DNA of 58,146 nt from Candidatus Merdivicinus excrementipullorum. GTDB taxonomy: Bacteria > Bacillota > Clostridia > Oscillospirales > Ruminococcaceae. The number at the start of each line of letters is the position of its first letter. Positions within the stretch are counted from its first letter, which is position 1. The notes beneath the pieces were generated by a model that was not told where the DNA came from, did no database searches, and saw nothing but the letters and a program-made list of their open reading frames with translations. The stretch is taken from the NCBI GenBank assembly GCA_018716725.1, contig DVJP01000029.1:1-58146 (forward strand), in the 5' to 3' direction. A program made the position numbers and the translations under genes. Shown piece by piece: positions 47,457-55,575 of the stretch.

Positions 47457-48690
47457 GTTTAACGCCAAATATAACACCATTGCCGCTTATTCCATCCTGG
47501 TCCTCACCATTGTGGCCGTTATCGTGGCGGCCCTGCTGCGGATTGAGGCCATCGCCGCTTTCCTGGGGGACTGCCTGTCCGTTTTAAGCCCCTTTATCTG
47601 GGGGTTCAGCATCGCATACATCCTCTGCCCCCTGCTAAACGCCTATGAACGCTGGATTCTCAAAGCCGGGAAAGGGAAAATCAGCGGGAAAGGGGCCAGA
47701 AGGCTTGGGGCGCTGGGAGCCTATGTCACCGCTATCATTTTGCTGGCAGTCTTTTTCAGCATCGTCATCCCCCAGGTTGCCCAGAGCGTCGCAAGCCTGG
47801 CCCAGCAGATTCCGGCCTGGCTGGCCCAGCTGGAACCCATGGTAACGAACCTGGCGCAGAAATATAACCTGGCAAGCCTGCCGGAGGGGACCGTGGACAA
47901 AATTCTGGGGACGGCGGAAGCCTGGATGCAGACCTTTGCCTCCAACCTGACCACCCTGGTGCCCCAGCTTTTTCAGTGGACCATGAGTTTTACCACCGGC
48001 ATTATCAACATCATTGTGGGCTTCATTGTTTCCCTGTACCTGCTTTTGGATAAAGAACGTTTCTTTGCCCATGTCCGCAAAATTTTCTGCGCCCTCTTTT
48101 CCAAAGCCCGGGTGGACCGCCTGACCTAGATCACCCGGAAAAGCCACCGGGTATTCAGCGGGTTTATTGTGGGAAAGATTCTGGATTCTTTTATCATCTT
48201 TCTTATCTGCCTGTTTTTCATGTCTCTTTTCCGCTGGCCCTACGCCATGCTCATCAGCGTCATCGTGGGCGTCACCAACGTGATCCCCTACTTCGGTCCC
48301 TTTTTCGGGGCCATTCCCTCCATCCTCATCCTGCTGATTGTGGACCCGGTAACCGCTTTCTGGTTCGCCCTATTTATCCTGCTTTTGCAGCAGCTGGACG
48401 GCAACGTCATCGGCCCCAAAATCCTGGGGGATTCCACAGGGCTTTCCGCCTTTTGGGTGATTTTTGCCATCACCGTTTTCGGAAGCCTTCTGGGGGTTGT
48501 GGGGATGTTCATCGGCGTCCCTCTGTTCGCCGTGATTTATTCCCTGATCTCGGAATTTGTAACCAGCCGTTTGGAACAAAAGGGGCTGCCCACCGGCACC
48601 GGGGAGTACGCCCCGCCCGGCCACCCTATTTTGGAAAAAAAGAAGAAAAAGCTTCCCTCTCTGCATTGGAACACGCACAAAAAGGAGTGA
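47446..48690 (+). pseudogene. AI-2E family transporter with internal amber codon
   Basis: An AI-2E transporter family (PF01594-type) membrane protein of about 414 codons, interrupted in frame by TAG at 48127-48129. The frame reads VDRLT-stop-ITRKSHRVFSGFIVGKIL and continues without shift to 48690. The upstream part (227 aa) has the N-terminal helices. The downstream part has the family's VIPYFGPFFGAIPS and QQLDGNVIGPKI motifs. A single C-to-T change from CAG would explain the stop. No ribosome binding site restarts translation at the later ATG-like codons. Alternatives are amber read-through or a sequencing error. Confidence 0.82.
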
Positions 48691-48694
48691 TCGC

Positions 48695-49270
48695 ATGGAA
48701 CTGATGGAACTTCTCAAAACCAGGCGGACCTACCGCCGCTTTGAACAAAAGCCCATTCCGGACGGGGATTTGGAGGCCATCCTGGAATCCGCCCGCTACG
48801 CTTCCAGCGCGGGCAACCGCCAGCCCCTGCGGTACCTGGTCATCCGGGACCCGGAAAAGCTCAGCCATGTGTTTGAGCACACCAAATGGGCGGCCTATCT
48901 GCCGCCGGAACAAGGCACGCCCAAGGAAACGGAACGGCCGGTAATGTTCATCGCCGTCCTCATTGATGAAAACATTGCAAGCGCTTCTGCCGCCGGCACC
49001 GACGCGGGGCTTGCCATTTCCAACATGACCCTGACCGCCTGGGACCGGGGCATCGGCAGCTGCATCATCGGGGCTTGCGACCGGCCCTGGCTGGCGGAGC
49101 ATTTAGCCCTGCCGCCAAAATGGTACCTTCATTCCCTGGTGGCCTTCGGGTACCCTCTCCACACCTCCGTCTGTGAAAAGTTCACCGGTTCGGTGGAATA
49201 CTATCTGGACGACAAGGGCAATTACCATGTCCCCAAACGCAGCGTAAAAGAAGTGACCAAGGAGTTTTAA
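48695..49270 (+). CDS. Nitroreductase family protein
   Basis: A 191-aa FMN-dependent oxidoreductase. The N-terminal FMN-binding pattern LLKTRRTYRRFEQKPI and ARYASSAGNRQPLRY are typical. TDAGLAISNMTLTAWDRGIGSCIIG lines the flavin site. The substrate is unknown. AAAGGAG lies 7 bases before the ATG. It ends the xth cluster, and its last four bases overlap the stop of an opposing small gene. Confidence 0.92.
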   Translation: MELMELLKTRRTYRRFEQKPIPDGDLEAILESARYASSAGNRQPLRYLVIRDPEKLSHVFEHTKWAAYLPPEQGTPKETERPVMFIAVLIDENIASASAAGTDAGLAISNMTLTAWDRGIGSCIIGACDRPWLAEHLALPPKWYLHSLVAFGYPLHTSVCEKFTGSVEYYLDDKGNYHVPKRSVKEVTKEF

Positions 49271-49563
49271 CGCCGTTTTTTCCGCAGAAGCCGGGCGGCC
49301 GCATTCAGCAGAAGGCTTTTCTCCGCCATGGGGACCGCCCGGTTGACGTCCCAATCCGGGTCGTATTGGCTGGAACAGAAAAGGACCCGGCGGTTCCCAT
49401 TGCCCCAAAAGAGGAACCCGGCTTTCTGCCCGGCAAAATTGACCCGCCCGGCGGTGATCCCGAAGATTTTCCGCAAAAGCCGTGGCAGCAGGATCAGAGC
49501 AAATGCCGTGACGGACATCCATAAAGCTTTTTTCTGCAATTGTTCTTCAAAGTTGTTCACCAT
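49267..49563 (-). CDS. Small membrane-associated protein of unknown function
   Basis: A 98-aa protein with a hydrophobic helix (about residues 14-30, ALWMSVTAFALILLPRLL) and a basic C-terminus (AARLLRKKRR). I recognise no family. A strong AGGAGGGG site precedes the ATG, and a canonical promoter (TTGTAA, 17-bp spacer, TATACT) lies upstream, so it is likely real. It is convergent with the nitroreductase gene and divergent from the oxidoreductase gene. Confidence 0.7.
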   Translation of the reverse strand: MVNNFEEQLQKKALWMSVTAFALILLPRLLRKIFGITAGRVNFAGQKAGFLFWGNGNRRVLFCSSQYDPDWDVNRAVPMAEKSLLLNAAARLLRKKRR

Positions 49564-49580
49564 TCTCCCCTCCTGCTAAC

Positions 49581-49645
49581 AGTATACAAAATCCGCCGGG
49601 ATTTTACAAGATTTTCTTGTATTTCCGGCGGATTTTTACTATAAT
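49581..49645. promoter_or_regulatory. Symmetric divergent promoters on a long dyad
   Basis: Minus strand: TTGTAA-17-TATACT (49604-49609, 49581-49586). Plus strand: TTGTAT-17-TATAAT (49617-49622, 49640-49645). Both sit on an imperfect palindrome: AAAATCCGCCGG and TACAAGA mirrored by TCTTGTA and CCGGCGGATTTT, centre 49613, so the two -35 boxes are mirror images. Confidence 0.75.
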
Positions 49646-49679
49646 AAAAGAGAATACAAAAACCAGGGAGGATTGCGCC

Positions 49680-50669
49680 ATGCGCTACGCTGTTATCGGT
49701 ACCGGCTGGATTGCCGGGTCTTATATCCAGGGGGCCGCCCAAACCGGGCGCTGGGAGCTGGCCGCCGTTTATTCCCGCAAAAAGGAAACCGGCCTTGCTT
49801 TCGGGGCGAAATACGGGGTATCCACGGTTTATACAAGCCTTACGGAACTAGCGGCGTCGGATATCCCGGCGGTATATATCGCCAGCCCCAACGCCTTCCA
49901 CTATGAGCAGAGCCGGATGATGCTGGAAGCCGGAAAGCACGTCATCTGCGAAAAACCCATTACCGTCACCCCGGAAGGGTATGAGGAACTGCGGGAACTG
50001 GCCGCGAAAAAGGGCCTGATTTACATGGAAGCCATTATGATGCTCCACCAGCCCCATCTGCGTTCCATTGAGGACGCGCTGCAAAAAATCGGCAGAATTA
50101 CCAGCGCCCGGCTGGACTTCTGCCAGTTATCCTCCAAATACCCGGCCTATCTCCGGGGGGAGCTGCCCAATATTTTCAACCCTCAAATGGCCACAGGGAG
50201 CCTCATGGATTTGGGGATTTACTGCGTTTACCCTGCCGTGGCCTGGTTTGGGATGCCGGAAAAGATTACTGCCCAGGCTTCCTTCCTGCCCACAGGAGCG
50301 GATATTTCCTGCACCGCCATTCTTTCCTATCCCGGCTTCCAGGCGGTGCTCCACTGCTGCAAAAACGCCCAAAGCCGGCTAGGCTCGGAAATCATGGGGG
50401 AGGAAGGGACCCTGGTTCTGCCCTCCATTTCCCAGCTTACCGGGGCGGCGCTTTACGACAAGTCGGGAAATACCACCCCCATTACCGGCTCCGTGGAGAA
50501 AGAAGCCCTAATGGGCAACGAAGCGGCGGATTTTTACCGGTATATCACGGACCCAGCGGGTTCCCGGGAAGAATATGAGAAAGCCGGGGAGCTGGCCAGC
50601 CAGGCCGGTTCCGTTATGGCCCAAATCCGGCGGCAGGCCGGGATTTCCTTTCCGGAGGGATTAAAATGA
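49680..50669 (+). CDS. Gfo/Idh/MocA family oxidoreductase
   Basis: A 329-aa NAD(P)-dependent oxidoreductase. The N-terminal Rossmann motif is MRYAVIGTGWIAGSYIQGA. The family's active-site EKP lies in VICEKPITVTPEGYEEL, and the C-terminal beta-sheet domain contains GSLMDLGIYCVYPAVAWFG. The substrate is probably a sugar or related alcohol. GGGAGGA precedes ATG 49680. Its TGA overlaps the start of the DUF3048 lipoprotein (ATGA), so the two are translationally coupled. Confidence 0.93.
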   Translation: MRYAVIGTGWIAGSYIQGAAQTGRWELAAVYSRKKETGLAFGAKYGVSTVYTSLTELAASDIPAVYIASPNAFHYEQSRMMLEAGKHVICEKPITVTPEGYEELRELAAKKGLIYMEAIMMLHQPHLRSIEDALQKIGRITSARLDFCQLSSKYPAYLRGELPNIFNPQMATGSLMDLGIYCVYPAVAWFGMPEKITAQASFLPTGADISCTAILSYPGFQAVLHCCKNAQSRLGSEIMGEEGTLVLPSISQLTGAALYDKSGNTTPITGSVEKEALMGNEAADFYRYITDPAGSREEYEKAGELASQAGSVMAQIRRQAGISFPEGLK

Positions 50670-51751
50670 GAAAGGTTTGGAAAGGGCTGGCCGTCCTGGC
50701 GGCCGGCATGACGCTGTTCACCGCCTGCGGCAAAGAGGAACAGGGAACGCTTTTTGCACACCCGTCCCCGGAGCCAGTGGAGTCCGCCCGTTTTTCCCCG
50801 GGCAAAACGCCCTCCCAGCGGGCGGAGGAGCTGGCGGCCATGCCCAAAAATCCCTTAACAGGGGAACCGGGCTACCCGGAAAACGCCTTAGGCAGGCGGC
50901 CTGTGGCGGTGATGGTCAACAATTTAAACGCCGCCCTGCCCCACCGGGGCTTGTCCCAGGCGGACATCCTCTACGAAGTGGCGGTGGAAGGGGGCATCAC
51001 CCGGATGCTGGCGGTTTTCGCGGATATTTCTTCCATCCCGTCCGTGGGGCCGGTGCGCTCCGCCCGGCATTACTATACGGATTTTTTGGTTCCATATAAC
51101 GCTCTGTATGTCCATTTCGGCGGCAGCAATCCCGGCAAGGCGGCCATTCAGAACCGGGGCATCGACAACATCGACGGCCTGATTTACGGCGCCACCGCGT
51201 TTACAAAGGACAACTGGCGGGCCCAGAACCGGGGCGTGGAGCACAGCTATTTTATCGACGGGGCGGCCATCCAGTCGGTGGCGGAACAGCGGGGTTACTC
51301 CTTGAACGGAGAAACATCCGCCCCCTTTGCCATCTCCCAAAAGAAAGTGGAATTGCCCCAGAAGGCAAACAGCGTGTATGTGAAATTCTCCGGCTACACC
51401 AACAGCGAGTTTACCTGGAACCCGGACGCCGGCCTTTATGAGAAGAAACGCAACGGCGAACCGCACATTGATGAAAATAACAGCCAGGTCCTGCAATTCG
51501 CAAACGTCCTGGTTTTGTCTACCAGCATCACCAGCTACGACGGCGGCGACCTGCGGGAGGTGGCCTTAGGAAGCGGAAACGGCTGGTTTTTCACCGGCGG
51601 GGGATATGAGGAAATCAACTGGAAAAAGGGCGGTTACCAAAACCAGTTTACCTTCACCGCAAAAGACGGTTCCCCCATTACCGGCAATGTTGGCCCCACC
51701 TTTATCGCCATTATCGACCATTCCATGGTAAACAGCATGAACATTCAATAA
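50666..51751 (+). CDS. DUF3048 (YerB-like) lipoprotein
   Basis: A 361-aa lipoprotein. The signal peptide ends in the lipobox LFTAC, followed by a low-complexity linker. The two-part DUF3048 domain has RPVAVMVNNLNAALPHRGLSQADILYE, GGITRMLAVF and SVGPVRSARHYYTDF. The C-terminal part ends with GNVGPTFIAIIDHS. The function is unknown; B. subtilis YerB is the known relative. It is coupled to the upstream oxidoreductase by an ATGA overlap. Confidence 0.92.
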   Translation: MRKVWKGLAVLAAGMTLFTACGKEEQGTLFAHPSPEPVESARFSPGKTPSQRAEELAAMPKNPLTGEPGYPENALGRRPVAVMVNNLNAALPHRGLSQADILYEVAVEGGITRMLAVFADISSIPSVGPVRSARHYYTDFLVPYNALYVHFGGSNPGKAAIQNRGIDNIDGLIYGATAFTKDNWRAQNRGVEHSYFIDGAAIQSVAEQRGYSLNGETSAPFAISQKKVELPQKANSVYVKFSGYTNSEFTWNPDAGLYEKKRNGEPHIDENNSQVLQFANVLVLSTSITSYDGGDLREVALGSGNGWFFTGGGYEEINWKKGGYQNQFTFTAKDGSPITGNVGPTFIAIIDHSMVNSMNIQ

Positions 51752-51844
51752 ACAAATGGGAGCAATTGGGGTTCATGGCTCTTACGCTGCCGCATGAAAC
51801 GCAGGACGGGAACACGAACAAATTCCTCTACAAGCCTTACAGTT

Positions 51845-52474
51845 CTAAACCTGGATGTTGTTTTGGGGGTTCCGGACCCGCTGAAACCGGTCGATAATAA
51901 ACGATGAAATCGTTACCGTCAGCAGGGAAAATAATATTTTCTGCACCGGGATATAGCTTAAGGAAAGCAGGAGCACCGTAAAATCTGAAATCACATACAC
52001 CTTGGAGAGCTTGCAGCCGGTGATTTTGGAAATGGCCATGGCCAAGGCGTCGTCCCCGCTGGAAGCCCCGCCGGCCCGGACCGACATCCCAATTCCAACA
52101 CCCACAAAGCACCCGCCCAACACCGCCGCTACCAAGGGATGGCCGCTTAAGTCCGGCAGGACCGGAGGGAATTGTTCCAAAAAAGCATAAAACAGCGTAA
52201 AACTTCCGGTGGCAATAATGGAGCATATGGCGAAAGGTTTTCCCAGATACCGCAGGCCGAATCCATAACAGGCGGCGTTTAAAATGACGCTGCTGACGGC
52301 AGGGGAAATGGGCAGCCAGTGCTCGATCAAAAGCAGCGCCCCTAAAACGCCGCCTTCGGTAATCCCGCTTTGGCTGTGGATATTGTACATGCCAAAGGCC
52401 AGAATAAAAGCCCCTCCAACCAGAAAAATCCCCTTTAGCCCGTATTCCCGGCTGAGCCGGACCATTGTTTTCAC
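51845..52474 (-). CDS. YitT family membrane protein
   Basis: A 209-aa protein with about five transmembrane segments and the YitT/DUF161 pattern: LVGGAFILAFGMYNI, SGITEGGVLGALLLIEHWLPISP, and GGASSGDDALAMAISKITG. The usual C-terminal DUF2179 domain is absent, making this a short form. The best start is GTG 52474, 7 bases after AGGAGG; an ATG three codons later is too far away. The promoter carries an inverted repeat. Confidence 0.88.
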   Translation of the reverse strand: MKTMVRLSREYGLKGIFLVGGAFILAFGMYNIHSQSGITEGGVLGALLLIEHWLPISPAVSSVILNAACYGFGLRYLGKPFAICSIIATGSFTLFYAFLEQFPPVLPDLSGHPLVAAVLGGCFVGVGIGMSVRAGGASSGDDALAMAISKITGCKLSKVYVISDFTVLLLSLSYIPVQKILFSLLTVTISSFIIDRFQRVRNPQNNIQV

Positions 52475-52484
52475 ATTAAAACCT

Positions 52485-52531
52485 CCTGTTCTGTTACTTC
52501 CAGTATACCAGAACAGGCAAAGCTTCCGCAA
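52485..52531 (-). promoter_or_regulatory. Promoter of the YitT-family gene with inverted repeat
   Basis: TTGCGG, an 18-bp spacer and TATACT on the minus strand. A perfect 9-bp inverted repeat (CCTGTTCTG, 15-bp gap, CAGAACAGG; 52485-52517) brackets the -10 box and start region. Confidence 0.62.
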
Positions 52532-52622
52532 CCCGAAAGAACTGCGTTAAACTGCCGCCCTTTGGAATAGGCTCCATTGGCGGCGGTTCTCCTTTCATCT
52601 CCGCAGGCTTCCTTTCATCTCC

Positions 52623-53795
52623 TCAGTTTTCCGTCAATTCCGGGGTATCTACCGGCTGGGACTCGGCAATGTCCTCCAAAAGGGTATAGGTCACGTCCAG
52701 TTCCATTTTTCCGTCCGAAACCCGGGCGGATTTTTCCACGTTCAAAACCTGGGCGTCTTTGGAAAGCTCCTCCCCGTAAACCTCCGCCATATGTTCCAAC
52801 AAGGCCATAGCTTCCTCCTCCGTGCGGGTCATTTCCACCTCCTCGTAAAAGCTGCGGGTTTCCTTTTCCACCCCGATGGGGATTTTGACAGGTCCCAGCT
52901 TCGGCTCAAACAAGGAAAAGCTGCTTTCGTAAAGGCGTTTCTCCTTTTTGGCCAGGAAAAGGGGCCATTTCCGGCCGAAAAAATCCACCCGGTAAAGGGT
53001 TTTCGGCTCCCCTGCCGGGATTTTTTCCGTATAGGAAAGGGGGATGGAAAAGGCGCGGGAAACCTCCGTCTCCGCCATAACCTTGGCGTCGGCGTGAACG
53101 TAGAGGATTTTCCCGTCCTTGTTTTCAAAGACGCCGCTGACCAGCAGGGTCCCCTCCCCCACGCTTTGGCCGGGCTTCACCATCTGCTGGCCGGAGTAGG
53201 CTTCCACGGAACGGATAATGCCGGGCTTTTCCGCCACCACGTTGCAGACGCCGGAAGGGTTTTTCGGCTCCGGCGGATCCACGGCGTCGGCCAGCTCCAC
53301 CTGGATGCGGCTGCCGATGCGGTTTAAGGCCAGGAAGGAAAGCCCCGGCAGCTCTGTCCGGGCCTTCATGGCGGCTTTTTCCAGGTCTATCCCGGGCAGG
53401 AAAGCGCCAATGGACACCCCCTGCCCTTCCAAAGCGTCCAGCACCTGCTGGGAAGTGACCCGTTCTGTGGGTTCCACGTCAATGGCCCACAAAAAACACT
53501 GGGAAAAAAGAAGCCCGCCCAAAAACAGGGTGATTCCCGCCGGAAATCCCAGGCGCTTCCGGTATTTCCGAAGGTGAAACCAAATCCCCCGGCGGCCTTT
53601 GACCCGCAGGAGGGCCTGGTTTTCCCGGGCAAGGCGGGCAAGGGCCGGATAATGCCGCAATGGGATTTCCCCCTGGTAACCCTGTTCCCCCCGGCCAAAA
53701 TGCCGCAGGGCCATCCCCTGCCGCCGCGCGGCGTCTAAAAATCCCTGGGGATCCCCTTTTGCCACCCGAAATTCCACAATGGGAAAGAGCCCCAT
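52623..53795 (-). CDS. yqfD: Sporulation protein YqfD
   Basis: A 390-aa membrane-anchored sporulation protein. The N-terminal cytoplasmic segment (GLFPIVEFRVAKGDPQGFLD) is followed by one transmembrane helix (about residues 84-105) and a long extracytoplasmic region with IRSVEAYSGQQMVKPGQSVGEGTLLVSG. In B. subtilis YqfD is made in the mother cell and needed for efficient sporulation. GGAGG lies 8 bases before ATG 53795. A weak sigma-E-like pattern (TTATATT, then TATACATG; 53815-53845) lies upstream on this strand. It is divergent from yqfC rather than downstream of it. Confidence 0.93.
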   Translation of the reverse strand: MGLFPIVEFRVAKGDPQGFLDAARRQGMALRHFGRGEQGYQGEIPLRHYPALARLARENQALLRVKGRRGIWFHLRKYRKRLGFPAGITLFLGGLLFSQCFLWAIDVEPTERVTSQQVLDALEGQGVSIGAFLPGIDLEKAAMKARTELPGLSFLALNRIGSRIQVELADAVDPPEPKNPSGVCNVVAEKPGIIRSVEAYSGQQMVKPGQSVGEGTLLVSGVFENKDGKILYVHADAKVMAETEVSRAFSIPLSYTEKIPAGEPKTLYRVDFFGRKWPLFLAKKEKRLYESSFSLFEPKLGPVKIPIGVEKETRSFYEEVEMTRTEEEAMALLEHMAEVYGEELSKDAQVLNVEKSARVSDGKMELDVTYTLLEDIAESQPVDTPELTEN

Positions 53796-53870
53796 TCCAC
53801 CACCTCCGTTTTTCCATGTATATGCGCCCTTTTCCCCGAATATAATGCCAATAGCAAAAAGGAAGGGGCG

Positions 53871-54221
53871 ATGGCCTTGAAACATAGAGAATCACGCAAC
53901 CGCTTTCCGGAAGGGAACCGGTACCAGCCTGTCAAAACCAAAGGGGTTTCCCTGATAAAAATATTCAAAGGCCTGGAAGAAGAGCTGTCCGGCCCTTCCC
54001 TTCAGCTCCGGGGCGGGCGCGTGCTGGATATTGACGGCTGCACAGGGGTTTTGGCCTGCGACGACAGCATTGTCCGCCTGCGGTTAAAGGACACGGTGCT
54101 GACTGTTTTGGGCAGCGGATTGCAGGCGCTGGATTTTTCCGTCTATACCCTGACTGTAACCGGGGACATCCGCTCCATTGAACTGGAGCCAATCCCCAAA
54201 CGGAAGGGGGCGGGCAAATGA
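53871..54221 (+). CDS. yqfC: Sporulation protein YqfC (YabP/YqfC family)
   Basis: A 116-aa protein with the YabP/YqfC domain in residues about 40-110: LQLRGGRVLDIDGCTGVLACDDSIVRLRLKDTVLTVLG, then LTVTGDIRSIEL. The role is in spore-coat or mother-cell processes; the mechanism is unknown. A GGAAGGGG site lies close to the ATG; a TTG two codons later has better spacing and would shorten it by two residues. Its stop overlaps the ylbJ-like start (ATGA). Confidence 0.88.
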   Translation: MALKHRESRNRFPEGNRYQPVKTKGVSLIKIFKGLEEELSGPSLQLRGGRVLDIDGCTGVLACDDSIVRLRLKDTVLTVLGSGLQALDFSVYTLTVTGDIRSIELEPIPKRKGAGK

Positions 54222-55300
54222 AGCGGTATCAGGTCATCAAAGCCCGGCTTTCGGGGATTTTGCTGTGCAGCGGATGCCTGTTTTTAGGGCTTTTGCTGCT
54301 GACCCGGGGCAAGGAGGCGGCCTTAGGGGTCAGGGAGGGGCTTGTCCTCTGCGCCCAGTCGGTGATCCCCTCCCTCTTTCTGTTCCTGGCCTTTTCGGAT
54401 TTCCTCTCCCTGACCCGGGCCGGGGAACTGCTGGCAAAGCCCTTCTTTTTTCTGGGGCAGCTGTTCGGGGCGCCATCCTGCGCCGCCTCCGTCTTTCTCC
54501 TTTCCCTGGTAGGCGGATACCCGGTAGGGGCCAGGATGCTGGCCCGGTTTGCGGAGGCGGGGCAGATTTCCCCAAAAACTGCGGAAAAACTCCTTTGCTG
54601 CTGTGTCAACGCCTCCCCGGCTTTCCTCATTGTGGGGGTGGCGGTCCCCTGTTTTGGCAGCGCGAAGGTGGGCGGGGTCATGTACGGCAGCCAGGTTCTG
54701 GCGGCCATACTTACAGGGATTTTAGCCAGGCTTTTGTACGGGCCGGGAGAAGAAGCGGGGCGGGTTTCCCCAAAACGGGAGTTTCTCCCCATAACCCAGG
54801 GGTTTGTGGAGGCGGTGACCAACGCTTCCCGGGGCATTTTGCTTATCTGCGGCTTTGTGCTGGTATTTTCCGCCGTTTCCCACGGGCTTTCCTTCCTGCC
54901 TTACGGGGAAGACTGGGCCGGGCTTTTGGAAGTCACCATCGGGTGCGCCGGACTGCCGGGCCGGGGATTCTGGGAAATGCTGGTTTTGGGGACCGTTTAC
55001 ACTGCTTTCGGCGGCGTCTGCGTTTGGATGCAGATTTCCTGCTTTTTGCGGGGAACCGGAATCCGGATGCGGAAATTTATCCTGCTCCGGGGGATTTATG
55101 TGTTCTTTTCCCTGCTGTTCACCATCCTTGGAGCAAAGCAGCTGCGGCTCCCGGAGGAGGTCTTTTCCACCTTTTCCAAGGCCCTGCCAATGCGGGGCGG
55201 CGCGACCGTCGGCGCGGCGGCTTTGCTCATCCTCCTGTGCCTCATGCTCTTGCTCTGCGGGCGGTCGTGTGGTATAATAAAGAAGAAAAACGCCCGCTGA
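54218..55300 (+). CDS. ylbJ: Sporulation integral membrane protein YlbJ-like
   Basis: A 360-aa membrane protein with eight or more hydrophobic segments. The family motifs LSLVGGYPVGARMLARFAEAG and CCVNASPAFLIVGV are present. The nucleoside-transporter-like Gate domain pattern recurs in the second half (EAVTNASRGILLICGF). YlbJ is a mother-cell sporulation protein in B. subtilis. It overlaps yqfC by four bases and is followed 38 bases later by a small Cys-rich gene. Confidence 0.9.
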   Translation: MKRYQVIKARLSGILLCSGCLFLGLLLLTRGKEAALGVREGLVLCAQSVIPSLFLFLAFSDFLSLTRAGELLAKPFFFLGQLFGAPSCAASVFLLSLVGGYPVGARMLARFAEAGQISPKTAEKLLCCCVNASPAFLIVGVAVPCFGSAKVGGVMYGSQVLAAILTGILARLLYGPGEEAGRVSPKREFLPITQGFVEAVTNASRGILLICGFVLVFSAVSHGLSFLPYGEDWAGLLEVTIGCAGLPGRGFWEMLVLGTVYTAFGGVCVWMQISCFLRGTGIRMRKFILLRGIYVFFSLLFTILGAKQLRLPEEVFSTFSKALPMRGGATVGAAALLILLCLMLLLCGRSCGIIKKKNAR

Positions 55301-55338
55301 TTTGCAGGCGGCGATTGTCCCCAAAAAGGAGGGGCCTT

Positions 55339-55557
55339 ATGAAAAATATCTACTTTGGCCGGCGGATTGAGCCGGCCTGCGAATACTGCGAGCTGGGCAG
55401 CCCCACCCGGGACGGCCAGATGATTTTATGCCGGAAAAACGGGGTGGTGGCCCCCTGTTTTTCCTGCCGGAAATTCACCTACGCCCCCTTAAAACGGCGG
55501 CCCAGCCGCCCCCAGATCCTGCCGGAATACTCCAAGGAGGATTTCCGCATCGACTAA
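55339..55557 (+). CDS. Small Cys-rich protein, putative zinc binder
   Basis: A 72-aa basic protein with five Cys: CEYCELGS, LCRKNG and APCFSCRK. The spacing (CxxC, then single, then CxxC) suggests a zinc-ribbon fold. I recognise no named family. AGGAGGGG precedes ATG 55339. It lies between ylbJ and the pseudouridine synthase in a single transcript with sporulation genes. An RNA or nucleic-acid partner is conceivable but unproven. Confidence 0.75.
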   Translation: MKNIYFGRRIEPACEYCELGSPTRDGQMILCRKNGVVAPCFSCRKFTYAPLKRRPSRPQILPEYSKEDFRID

Positions 55558-55575
55558 CAGACAGGAGGAATTGTT

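Noticed and set aside
48169-48690. Second half of the AI-2E transporter as an independent gene
   Set aside because: It is in the same frame as the first half, begins in mid-domain at a GTG, and has no ribosome binding site. It is the 3' part of an interrupted gene.
54178-55338. Long plus-frame reading through ylbJ in another frame before the Cys-rich gene
   Set aside because: The YlbJ frame has the family motifs and a coupled start. Only the last 72 codons of the other frame, after a good ribosome binding site at 55330, look real.
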